Shown in pieces: positions 20,935-29,496 of a stretch of 64,000 nt of DNA. The notes under the pieces were generated by a model. The model was not told the DNA's origin, searched no databases, and saw only the letters and a list, made by a program, of their open reading frames with translations. The position numbers were made by a program, and so were the translations under genes. The stretch is from Symbiodinium natans (lineage: Eukaryota > Sar > Dinophyceae > Suessiales > Symbiodiniaceae), in assembly GCA_905221605.1 (NCBI GenBank), contig CAJNDS010002708.1, forward strand, positions 168,501-232,500, read 5' to 3'. The first letter of the stretch is position 1; the number at the start of each line of letters is the position of its first letter.

Positions 20935-22205
20935 TTAGGGTTTAGGGTTTAGGGTTGAGGCTCTAAGGAATTTAGGTTTCAAGGGTTCAAGGGCTCAAGG
21001 GCTGAAGGGTTCAAGGGTTTAGGAGTTCAGGGTTCAAGGGTAAACCCTAAACCTTAAACCCTAAACCCTATACCCTAAACCCTATACCCTAAACCCTATA
21101 CCCTAAACCCTATACCCTAAGCCCTACAACCGTTTAAGGTTTCAGTGCTACGGTCCCCGATACCACTGAGGTAAGGCACCACAACCCTTGAGCTGACTCG
21201 GAGGATCGGGGTACTTGGTAGAGTCGGCACACAGTAGAGTCATAAGTGGTGTAGGGTTTAGAGCTTAGGGTTAGAAGTACCCTCAAAGGGCTTTTAGTTG
21301 GGGTTGTGCTACCTATTCACCCTACTTCAGAACCACTTCTTACCCGACTTGGAGTAGTCCCTGGGAAAAAAGTACTTTTGGGGGATAAGTAGCTATAATA
21401 GGAACCCCGAACCAAAAAAACTATTAGAGTATAGTACTCCAAAACCCACCTTCTACGTACCAAGGGTATTTGGTCAGTTCCCTCATGTGTGGTCCCTTTA
21501 TTGGGGTACCCTAAACACGAGGGGCCGCCTTATCATAAGGACCCCAAAAGGGGCCGCAATTATTCTCGAAAACCCTAAACCCTAAACCCGAAACCCTAAA
21601 CCCTAAACCCGTGGGGTTTCTGTCTTGGGGCAAAACCTACACCCTGATGCAGAAGCATTCAGGGTTTAGGGTTTAGGGTTACAGAAGCAAGCCCAACCCA
21701 CAGTCAGCAAAAGGTCTAAGGGTAGTTTCATGGTCCCTGAGTAATTATGGGCCCTTACAAGGGGACCCCCTAATAAACCCCCTTAAAAACCCTAAACAAC
21801 CCAAGGGCCCATACTTCAGAACCCTTTAAAGGAGACAAGGGACCCTATTAAGGGCCCATGTAACTACCCTCCTAAACCCTAAGCCCCAAACCCTAAACAC
21901 CCTTAGAGAAGGTCTCTGAAGTGACTTACAAGATATCAATAGGGAGTTTGAGATTTAAGTACGTTTCACCCCCTACAAGGCACCTGCTCCCTAATTCTCA
22001 ACTAAGCTGAACCCTGAACCCGAAACCCTAAACCCTAAATCCCGACTTCACTTTCTACAGAAATTTTACAGGGACCCCAAACCCCACGCCCCAAACCCTG
22101 AATCCTGAACCCAGCCTGGCGGGTTCTTAGTAGGGAATGAGGGAATGAGGTACCCCACATAATCCCTAAACCCCAAACCCCCCTCTAAACCCTAAACCCT
22201 AAACC
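20935..22205. other. repeat mosaic without supported exons
   Basis: Includes a 14-mer array alternating CCCTAAA and CCCTATA (21040-21120), a GGGTAGTT...AACTACCC element (21718-21868, related to 2660-2750), AT-rich unique stretches (21130-21540) and short CCCTAAA tracts. Island 21615-21655 is open on minus (CRFCPKTET) but too small to call. Confidence 0.5.
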
Positions 22206-22211
22206 CTAAAC

Positions 22212-22269
22212 TAAGGCAGCCTTGGGCCGCGGCATGAACGTTCTTCTTCTTTGGGAACTGGCAAGCCCG
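22212..22269 (-). CDS. candidate internal exon, unknown gene
   Basis: 58 nt from acceptor CTGCAG|C to donor A|GTTTAGGG. The peptide is RACQFPKKKNVHAAAQGCL. The donor GT lies in the telomere-like unit. It is the last exon island before the Copia insertion. Confidence 0.5.
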
Positions 22270-22279
22270 CTGCAGTCTT

Positions 22280-22444
22280 TGGTTTAGGGCTTGGGCTTTT
22301 TGAGGTTTGGGGTTTGGGGTTTGGGGTTTGGGGTTTAGGGTTTAGGGTTTAGAGGGTTTTGTTTTCGAGGTTGGGGGTTTGGGGTGTAGGGTTTAGGGCT
22401 TAGGGTTTAGAGAGGGTTTTTTTTCGAGGTTTGGGGTTTGGGGT
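22280..22444 (+). repeat. TTTGGGG/TTTAGGG variants at the insertion site
   Basis: Two near-copies of a G/T-rich unit with GAGGGTTTT...TTCGAGG. The last five bases, GGGGT (22440-22444), are the left copy of the Copia target-site duplication. Confidence 0.8.
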
Positions 22445-22590
22445 TATAGTTTGGGAAATCCACCAGTTGTTATCCGTTAAGCCATGAGCAGGGGCGCGCC
22501 TATCCTTTTTACTCAGAGGGCTTGAGCGACACAAGTAGGTGCAACATACATGGAAGCAAAAGTGGAGGGAATGCACAGATATAAAATACA
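22445..22590 (-). repeat. 3' LTR
   Basis: 146 bp, identical by eye to 35033-35178. On the element strand it starts TGTATTTTATATCTGTGC and ends CCCAAACTATA; the 5' end follows the TG rule but the 3' end is not CA. It is very short for a 12.7-kb element. The TATTTTATA near its start could be core promoter or poly(A) information. Confidence 0.95.
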
Positions 22591-22603
22591 CCCCCCTCGT
22601 TGA
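22591..22603 (-). promoter_or_regulatory. polypurine tract
   Basis: On the element strand the bases directly before the 3' LTR read AACGAGGGGGG. Position and composition fit the plus-strand primer of reverse transcription and fix the LTR boundary. Confidence 0.8.
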
Positions 22604-22885
22604 AGCGTGTGAATGCTGAAACGCAGTCAACGAATCCACGGCAAGCACTACGTGCTGCATTTTGCTCTTCTACTGTATGTTCAAAGTGCGCTCACCCGAG
22701 TTTTAATTCAGGTTCAACGCCACAGATCACCGCGCACCAGCTTAAGAAATTTGAAATGCTGGCGGGGATACAAAGGTGGCTCGTGCAATATAGTGGTTCA
22801 CTCAGCACCGACCTCAAAAGAAAGGAAAACAGAGCGTCATGGTCAAGATGCTAAGCTACTCCAGCAGAATTGCGGAACTCAGGAC

Positions 22886-24256
22886 TCACCAGCTGCGATC
22901 TCGATGGTCGTAGCGCCAAGGTCCACGGGAGTGCTCCGTAGTGCGACTCCCTGAGCTCCACCAGGATCCTTGATCCTGCCACTGGCGATCACGCCAGGAA
23001 CTTGAGGAATGCCAGTCATCATGCGACCATGAGTTGTCGCTCCACGACCAGCCACGATTTGCTTCACGATCGGCCTCCCCATATCGGGGGGCATTTTGCG
23101 ATGCCTTTCTTGCGTCTGCCCGCGCCTGTGCGGCCCTGGACGCTTCTGCCGCTTCCTTCATCTTGCGGCACGTCTCTTTTGCCCCACCATAATTCTCGGA
23201 GAGGATCTCGGCCAAAAAGACTGCCAAATGCTCTTCCTCATTGAAGTCCGGGATGCCAATGATGCCCTCCGTGAAGGTGAGGATGTGGGAAACCGCACGA
23301 GTGACGCGGATGATCCGGGCGAACTCCTTCACGCCCATGAAGTTGCCGAGCCAAGCGTAGCCCATAGGTTCGAGGTTGGGGTCGTCGATGAGGCCGGCCA
23401 GGACGAGATCGTCGGCATTCTTGTCGAAGAACGCCATGCGAGCCAGACCCTCATGGTTGACCTTCTTATACTCCCAGGCCTTGTTGGAGCCGTAGCCCAA
23501 TTCACGTTGTTCGCGAGAACGGCCTTGATTGGGGAGATAAGCGCATGCCACGCAGTCCTGAACAGTGAGCCGCCTCCTCGTCCAGCCGCCCTTGATAGCG
23601 TGGATCGCGTAGGTGTCGTCCTGGTCGAACTTGTCCACCATGGACGTGTAGCCGTGCTTTGTGATGCCTTTGAGATTCTGGCGTGCCAGCATGATAGCTC
23701 GGCCATCTACGCTTTGTTGTCCCCTCAAATCATGCGTCCCGGCGGCCTGGCGAATCTTCGCGGCATCCATCTCCCAAAGGTCCTTTCCAAACTTCTCCGC
23801 CAGGGCGTCCAAGACATGGGAGCGCTCACGCGCCATCCACATTCTGAAGGCACCCTGTGTGGCCCCACGGGTGACGTAGTAGCCGCAGTGGAAGCACTTG
23901 TGCTGACCTTCGAGACGAAGCTTGCCACAATTGACGCATTGAATCTGCGTGATTCCCCTCTTCCATCCAGGGCGCTGCTCTTGCGATGTCGGTGCCGTAG
24001 AGCGTGTGGCCACTTCTTCATCAGCAACCACTTGCAACAGACCCTCAGTCAAACGATTTCTTCCTGAAGGCGACACCTCAATGACATCGGCGTCCGTGTT
24101 GAAGCGAACATGTAGAGGTGGACGTTCGGGAACGATGCCCTCGACTTCCTCAAGGATGGGGACATCGAATTCTTCTTTGACCAATGGGGCTTGTTCACGC
24201 TCAGCATCAGGCTCCTCTTGTACTTCTTGAATAGGTCCCACGGCGTCAACAACCAT
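22886..24256 (-). CDS. Copia accessory ORF, zinc-ribbon protein
   Basis: 456 residues if started at the ATG at 24256, which overlaps the stop of the preceding ORF by 11 nt. The frame is open upstream to 24445, but that part looks like shadow. It contains a CxxC...CxxC zinc ribbon (CVNCGKLRLEGQHKCFHCGYY region, about residues 105-125), a helical middle (GMEYKK-like and FNEEEHLAVFLAEILSENYG) and a Trp/Ser/Arg-rich tail. It is the last ORF before the 3' LTR. Function unknown; nucleic-acid binding is an inference from the ribbon and tail. Confidence 0.6.
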   Translation of the reverse strand: MVVDAVGPIQEVQEEPDAEREQAPLVKEEFDVPILEEVEGIVPERPPLHVRFNTDADVIEVSPSGRNRLTEGLLQVVADEEVATRSTAPTSQEQRPGWKRGITQIQCVNCGKLRLEGQHKCFHCGYYVTRGATQGAFRMWMARERSHVLDALAEKFGKDLWEMDAAKIRQAAGTHDLRGQQSVDGRAIMLARQNLKGITKHGYTSMVDKFDQDDTYAIHAIKGGWTRRRLTVQDCVACAYLPNQGRSREQRELGYGSNKAWEYKKVNHEGLARMAFFDKNADDLVLAGLIDDPNLEPMGYAWLGNFMGVKEFARIIRVTRAVSHILTFTEGIIGIPDFNEEEHLAVFLAEILSENYGGAKETCRKMKEAAEASRAAQARADARKASQNAPRYGEADREANRGWSWSDNSWSHDDWHSSSSWRDRQWQDQGSWWSSGSRTTEHSRGPWRYDHRDRSW

Positions 24257-24830
24257 GCTTCCGGAGGATGCGGGGCTCGTCGTAGGTAGCCTCGGGTGGG
24301 CCCTTCTTTGCCCGCTTGGGGGCACTGGACTCAGGGTCGGTCCGCTGACGACTGTAGACCTCCCCCCTGGCCAAAAGCTCCTTGGTCTCCCGCGCCGATG
24401 ACGACGATGACGGAACGACGACGGCCTCCCCTGGGCGGGGGGCATTTTCCTCGCTCTTCTTGATCATCTCGTCGTAGTCCTCGCGGGTGACATATTCCCC
24501 GTCTCCCAGGTGAACATGGTCCTTGAAGTTCCGGTGGACAAAGTGGTTCGGCGCGGTGTCGGGGAACTGCTCCTGGGGTCCTTGAAAGTAGATGTCGTCC
24601 CACGGGTCAGCCTCGACGAGTGGCTGATGGGTGGGCTCTACCCTTCCTCTGCGAAAATGGTTCAGGAGCTTCTCCTCCACCTGCACGTCCACAGCGAACT
24701 TGACGTTGGGCTTCGAGACGTGGCCGTAGTTCTGCAGGACCAGATCGATGTCGGCTTCCTTGAAAAAGGAGCATTGGTGACGAAGGACCATAATCCTGGC
24801 AGTAAAACCCAACCACCTCAACAGCTGCAA
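24246..24830 (-). CDS. Copia accessory segment, unknown
   Basis: Up to 194 codons, in the -1 frame relative to the preceding ORF. The first codon of the open frame is TTG; the first ATG is 13 codons in (before VLRHQCSFFKEADIDLVLQN). The sequence is hydrophilic, with a Ser run and a basic KRAKKGPPE stretch near the end that could be a nuclear signal. No domain is recognised. It is probably expressed by frameshift from, or reinitiation after, the upstream ORF. Confidence 0.5.
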   Translation of the reverse strand: MQLLRWLGFTARIMVLRHQCSFFKEADIDLVLQNYGHVSKPNVKFAVDVQVEEKLLNHFRRGRVEPTHQPLVEADPWDDIYFQGPQEQFPDTAPNHFVHRNFKDHVHLGDGEYVTREDYDEMIKKSEENAPRPGEAVVVPSSSSSARETKELLARGEVYSRQRTDPESSAPKRAKKGPPEATYDEPRILRKHGC

Positions 24831-27727
24831 ACGATAGACACTGTCCCCTGGAAGTGAAAATGGTCGTATTTGCGGATTTGGCTTGCAGGCGTATTGAAGT
24901 GCTTGACGGCCAGCCCAAGTTGGGCGGCGTAGTCGAGCAAATCCGCCATAATGTTGCCCCAGTCACGTGGGAGGTGGTAGTTGACGGCGTCGGTCGCAGA
25001 CGTGAGCAACACCGTCCCCACTGACGCCCGTGACTGTAGATCCGCCAACTTGCCTATCTCTCGAAGAACCTTTGGTCCAATGAAGTCCCAGCTTCCTTTT
25101 GCAATGTGCGGGTAACCACGAAGCCACTCCGTCTTGCTCTTGAAGCCTGGGTCCAAAAATAGACCTCTGTCTCCGACGAACTCGTTCCCGTTCCAGATCA
25201 TCATGAGGTCAATGCTCACTTGACCACTGGCGCCAGTTTCACGCTCCAGCTGGGTGACTTTTCCCACGGCGAGCTCTACGAGCCGCGTGAGATTCGCACC
25301 CCATGTAGGAATGTACTCAACGCCAAGATGATGCGGGAACGCATTGCCGCGGTTGGCCTTGATGTCCGCCAGCAGATCTGTCTTCCAATTTCCTTCAGTG
25401 AGGAACGTAGTTGTAGAGTCTGCGACGATGACAAGGTAGCGCAAACGGCCTCGAGTAGACTCGGGCTGGAGCATGGCCAAGCCTTGATCGGTAAGCTTTC
25501 CAATCTTGGCCACCAAACCAGCCTCCCTGACGTCACTGAGGGCATATTCGCAAGCAAGTGGCCGCGGCAGGTACTTGTAAAAGTTGTTCACGCTGGCTTC
25601 GTCCTCCTGGAAAGGCGCCATGGTGCGGTATTCGGAAGACAATGAAGTCTCCCACAACCGCCGATCCCACCACTGGCGCAGGACCTCCGTCGGTGCAACG
25701 ATTCCAGCGTTGGTGTCTGCCATGTCCGGCGCGCAGAAATCTGCCGCAAGAATGCAGCAAGCAGCTAATGCGTTAGTTCGTTCGGTTTTGCGAGCGCAAA
25801 CGTGTTTGTGATTACTCGAAAATTGTTCTTGTGCACATGCCGCATAGTTAGAACGCCTATCGCAAAAGCTTTTCCAATCAATGTGAATGCAATCAGTCAT
25901 GGCATGTGAATAGTTCTCACTGTCCTTAAGGTCCTGGCCTCTAGACTCGCCATGAACATGATTGCGATCACACTTGTGCGCTGCCAGCCGCTGCAATGGA
26001 ATGGACGACGCAATGGTCCAAGGCCTTAGTGGTAATCCTTGGTGATTCGTAATCCCTAACATGCAACCATCGCAACGGTAGAACTCAAGTCCAAGGTCAT
26101 TAACCATATGCTGAACATGGTCCCACTTCCAGTAGTCGCAATCCTTAGGGAGTTCGAAAGCAACATGTGGTTTGTACTCTTTGAGCTTCCTGATGAATTT
26201 TCGGAACTGCTTGAGGAGTTTGCGAAACAGTTCCTGATGCTGTTCCCACTTTGGGCTGTCAGGCGTCATGCGATTCCACGGACAACCACCAGTACACGGA
26301 AGCGACGCATAAACTAAAATTGGCTTAGATGCTCCCCCCTCGTCGCAGAGGGTACTAATTTGCTGAACAACTGAAGTCAATGTAGAGTCTTTCAAGACGT
26401 CATCCTTACTGGTGAGTCGCAACACATAACATCCTTGACGTGCGCTACGATCCTGCCCTAGTTTACTGTTGGGGGAGCAACAAAACTCGACTATGATGCG
26501 TTTGAACCCCAACGGCCTCGAGTATTCTCGGGCAGTAGCAGCGCTGGCCGTGCGTGGGGGCAGCCTGAATCCGAGCGATTTCAAAGAAGTGAGCTCTTGA
26601 TCTTGTAGGGCGTCTTGTGATCGAGAGGTGTACGCAACAATGGAGAAACGTGTTCCAGTGAAAGGTAACACACAGTGTAAATTTCGCGGGTCAAAGATGA
26701 TGGCTTTATTCAGGGTGGACACAGCACGACCCCTAAGGCGCTTACCATTGGGGCCGACCCTAACAATAGCATCTTCAGATGAAACAAGGGGGTCCGCAAA
26801 CCAAAGCTCACCATCTTTGAAATCCCCGACACTGAGGGCAAAGCTCATGCTATCCTTAGCATTTCCATGGTCTTTGTGCACAGAGGCACCACTGCAGCTA
26901 TTAAGCAACACCGAATTCCATGTGAAGTCCTTAGGAGCATGGGCTTGCACGACTCCATTTAGGAAGCGGGCAATCTGAGGCCACCGACGTGTTGCCTTAG
27001 TCACCCCTTGCATCCCTCCGTAAGACCACTGCCCAAAGATGTGGTAGTAGCTGCGATTGTCAAGCTTAATCATCTTTCGCTTGGTTTTGTTGGGGTACAT
27101 GACCTGGGCTACACGCAACAAAGCCTTAGTGCTGAAGTCACGGTCCTTGGTAAGCTCAGCTGCGATTGCGCAGGGATCGTCCAGCGGCTTCACCACAGGG
27201 TGAGCATGAACGACTGGCTTATTGATGAGATGAGCATCGGACTCGTGTACCTTAGACTGGCGTCCCCCCTGAAGAGGGGCATCAACGTGCGCAATGAGCC
27301 TTAGTGCATGTTCCCATTTACCTCGGTCAGCGAAAGGTTTGGTAAAGATATCAGCCACTTGTTCTTTGGTGTCAACATTAATCATGTCGAAGAAGTTGCG
27401 CTCGAACTGTTGTTTGATCCATGCAAATGATATGCGTTGAGTCCGGTCGGTGTGACGTAGTTTTTCGCTGTCACCTTTGAGGAGAATAGTGATGGTAGCT
27501 TGGTTGTCCTCAAGGAGCTGAACAGCAAACTTGGGACTAAGATGGACCTTGAGGCCGTTTAAATCGGAAACACTTCGTCCATCCGCCCTACACTCACCAT
27601 AACGGATCTCATCAAGTTCAGGATCAATTCGTGCGATGATGTCGTTTTCCCTTTGATTAGGTTTGGTCTTCGGCCTAGCTTGGTAGCTGGCGGTCCTACT
27701 CGCAACCTCACGCCACAGAAAATCCAA
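24818..27727 (-). CDS. Copia pol C-terminus: RNase H end plus dioxygenase-, methyltransferase- and SGNH-like domains
   Basis: 969 codons open. Residues ~70-140 complete RNase H and the Copia tail (LLEDNQATI, DTKEQVADIFTKPF). Residues ~230-370 look like a 2-oxoglutarate/Fe(II) dioxygenase: HKDHGN, then FDPRNLHCVLPFTGTRFSIV gives H-x-D, distal His and Arg. Residues ~405-600 look like a cytosine-5 methyltransferase-like fold: VEFCCSPNSKLG (motif I position), SLPCTGGCPWN (Pro-Cys, motif IV), FELPKDCDYW (ENV position), GLPLRPWTIAS. Residues ~760-965 resemble SGNH hydrolases: VADST, a Gly-Ala-Asn, IWNGNEF and a final DHFH (DxxH). The first domain is certain; the other three are by motif only. The start is in the -1 frame of the RT ORF, so there is probably no independent start. 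Confidence 0.75.
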   Translation of the reverse strand: MDFLWREVASRTASYQARPKTKPNQRENDIIARIDPELDEIRYGECRADGRSVSDLNGLKVHLSPKFAVQLLEDNQATITILLKGDSEKLRHTDRTQRISFAWIKQQFERNFFDMINVDTKEQVADIFTKPFADRGKWEHALRLIAHVDAPLQGGRQSKVHESDAHLINKPVVHAHPVVKPLDDPCAIAAELTKDRDFSTKALLRVAQVMYPNKTKRKMIKLDNRSYYHIFGQWSYGGMQGVTKATRRWPQIARFLNGVVQAHAPKDFTWNSVLLNSCSGASVHKDHGNAKDSMSFALSVGDFKDGELWFADPLVSSEDAIVRVGPNGKRLRGRAVSTLNKAIIFDPRNLHCVLPFTGTRFSIVAYTSRSQDALQDQELTSLKSLGFRLPPRTASAATAREYSRPLGFKRIIVEFCCSPNSKLGQDRSARQGCYVLRLTSKDDVLKDSTLTSVVQQISTLCDEGGASKPILVYASLPCTGGCPWNRMTPDSPKWEQHQELFRKLLKQFRKFIRKLKEYKPHVAFELPKDCDYWKWDHVQHMVNDLGLEFYRCDGCMLGITNHQGLPLRPWTIASSIPLQRLAAHKCDRNHVHGESRGQDLKDSENYSHAMTDCIHIDWKSFCDRRSNYAACAQEQFSSNHKHVCARKTERTNALAACCILAADFCAPDMADTNAGIVAPTEVLRQWWDRRLWETSLSSEYRTMAPFQEDEASVNNFYKYLPRPLACEYALSDVREAGLVAKIGKLTDQGLAMLQPESTRGRLRYLVIVADSTTTFLTEGNWKTDLLADIKANRGNAFPHHLGVEYIPTWGANLTRLVELAVGKVTQLERETGASGQVSIDLMMIWNGNEFVGDRGLFLDPGFKSKTEWLRGYPHIAKGSWDFIGPKVLREIGKLADLQSRASVGTVLLTSATDAVNYHLPRDWGNIMADLLDYAAQLGLAVKHFNTPASQIRKYDHFHFQGTVSIVCSC

Positions 27728-29496
27728 AGACTGAGGCTGGGCAGACCCTGGGCACGAATACCTTGGTTGGCAGCCACAACCTCACTCTCCGTGCTTGAAG
27801 TGGTGATGCTGGTCTGTTTCTTGGAAAAAGCATTTAGGGGAAAGTAAGTGTTGGGGCCTACCAAGTAAAGGGCACAGCCGGAAGTGGATTTACTGTCGTG
27901 GCTACCAGCATGGTCAGCATCGCAGAACATCCACAACTTACAATCCTGAATGCGATCCCCAATGAATCCCCGCATCCGAACTTCAAGAGAAGAGTTTATG
28001 TAACTGATCAACCTGTGCAAAGCAACGTCACAGTCGCGAGACCACTTGGTGACTCTGGATGCCAGTGCCTGAGTGGCGCGTAACAGGTCCCCCATTCTCG
28101 CAGCAAACAAAACCTTCATGAGTACACGGCTAGCAATAGGTTGCAGCTTACCACTAGGTTCATTGTTCTCCAGAACTTTTGCTACTCGATTCTCATGGAA
28201 AGGAGTCGCTACGTGCTTCAGGGACTTCTTGTCAACTTTGGCCAACTCACAGTACCTATCAACACAGGACACCAAGAAATCTCGCATGTCGTAGTACACA
28301 ACGTTCACGGGCACAGTCATGGAAGGGGTTTTTCCCTGGCTGATGGATTCAGTGCTCTTGAACTTACTCTGTCGTGCTTCTCGTTTAGCTTCGGCTTTGG
28401 ACCGCTTGGGTTTATTGCGCTTAGCTGCGAGAGCGTGAGAAAAGTCCTCGTCACTGACCTCAGTGATAGGGAAATATGTTTTCCCAGTCCACCAACCTGA
28501 TTGGTCCGCGGGGCCCCCCTGATTCAAGTCATCATGGATAGGGTCCCTACCATCATCAAACACCGTGATTCGTTGACAGCTTATGTGGGGAAATTTCGAC
28601 ACGTCATCCTGCGTAGGCACATAAAGTTTCCTACGAGGGTAGATGTGATGCCTAACGACTGCAGCTAACTCAGCGTCGACCTCCCAAAAGTCCTCTTTGC
28701 GGTTCGGCCTGACCTGATAGTCGGCAGCTGGGCTAGCATACTTCTTGTCGAAGACATAAGCGAATGGGTGGTCCTCCCATGAAAGCTGGACCTGATTTTG
28801 CTCAACGTGATGACATCCGAAGTACCGTCCCAAGACCTCGGCTGGTTCCATGTCAATCACCTTAGCGATCAACTCCCAACCCTTGTTGATTTTGTCTTGG
28901 GGGCCGGCCATCTTGAGGTCATCAACGTACACAACAAGCAATAAATCTAGTTCAGCATGGTAGAAAACAGAGTGCCAAATATCGGGTAGAACTGCAGTAA
29001 AACCAACACTCTCTAACTGTTCAGTACAGTACCTTTCCCAGATACCACCTGAGTCAGGGTGTCCGTACAAAGCGAGCCTGAGTGGGCAAACGGGATCTTC
29101 ATACCCAGACCACTCTTTTGGCCATCTGTTTCGGGGAAGGCGGACCCAAGTTTCGATGCCTTTAAAACGGGCTTGTGTGTATGCAGCAATGCCATCAGCC
29201 TGCTGTTTCACGTACCCGGGTTGGCTACCAAACACATCGATGATTTTCCCGGCCTCCATACTAGCGGGGCTTGATCCTAGTTCGGCGAAAATGGCGTGAT
29301 CGTGGTTTTCGTCCTGGACGTTGTTGCCCTGGAAAACACTACGACCCTTCCATTTCTTCTGGGGGTGCCCGTCCGGGAGTTCATCCCCCTTGACCGAACA
29401 AATCTCAAAGATTTTCCCGAAATGGGCCTTGACATTCTTGTGTTGGCTTCCGCCGCAACATCCCGGTACTCTCGAACCTTCTTTTCGAGCCAGCAA
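27559..29496 (-). CDS. Copia reverse transcriptase and RNase H core
   Basis: 645 codons open, with meaningful sequence from about residue 20 (KNVKAHFGKIFEICSVKGDE). The RT palm motif LLVVYVDDLKMAG is near residue 190, with ALYGHPDSGGIWE before it, both typical of Copia. The RNase H first Asp is in FCDADHAG and the Glu in STESEVVAA near the end. The frame is -1 to the integrase ORF and overlaps it, and the RNase H domain continues in the next -1 frame. Confidence 0.9.
   Translation of the reverse strand: MLARKEGSRVPGCCGGSQHKNVKAHFGKIFEICSVKGDELPDGHPQKKWKGRSVFQGNNVQDENHDHAIFAELGSSPASMEAGKIIDVFGSQPGYVKQQADGIAAYTQARFKGIETWVRLPRNRWPKEWSGYEDPVCPLRLALYGHPDSGGIWERYCTEQLESVGFTAVLPDIWHSVFYHAELDLLLVVYVDDLKMAGPQDKINKGWELIAKVIDMEPAEVLGRYFGCHHVEQNQVQLSWEDHPFAYVFDKKYASPAADYQVRPNRKEDFWEVDAELAAVVRHHIYPRRKLYVPTQDDVSKFPHISCQRITVFDDGRDPIHDDLNQGGPADQSGWWTGKTYFPITEVSDEDFSHALAAKRNKPKRSKAEAKREARQSKFKSTESISQGKTPSMTVPVNVVYYDMRDFLVSCVDRYCELAKVDKKSLKHVATPFHENRVAKVLENNEPSGKLQPIASRVLMKVLFAARMGDLLRATQALASRVTKWSRDCDVALHRLISYINSSLEVRMRGFIGDRIQDCKLWMFCDADHAGSHDSKSTSGCALYLVGPNTYFPLNAFSKKQTSITTSSTESEVVAANQGIRAQGLPSLSLWIFCGVRLRVGPPATKLGRRPNLIKGKTTSSHELILNLMRSVMVSVGRMDEVFPI

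Noticed and set aside
23096-24067. 323-codon plus-strand ORF
   Set aside because: It lies antisense to the last Copia ORF, whose zinc ribbon and codon use are coherent; the plus reading has no recognisable feature.
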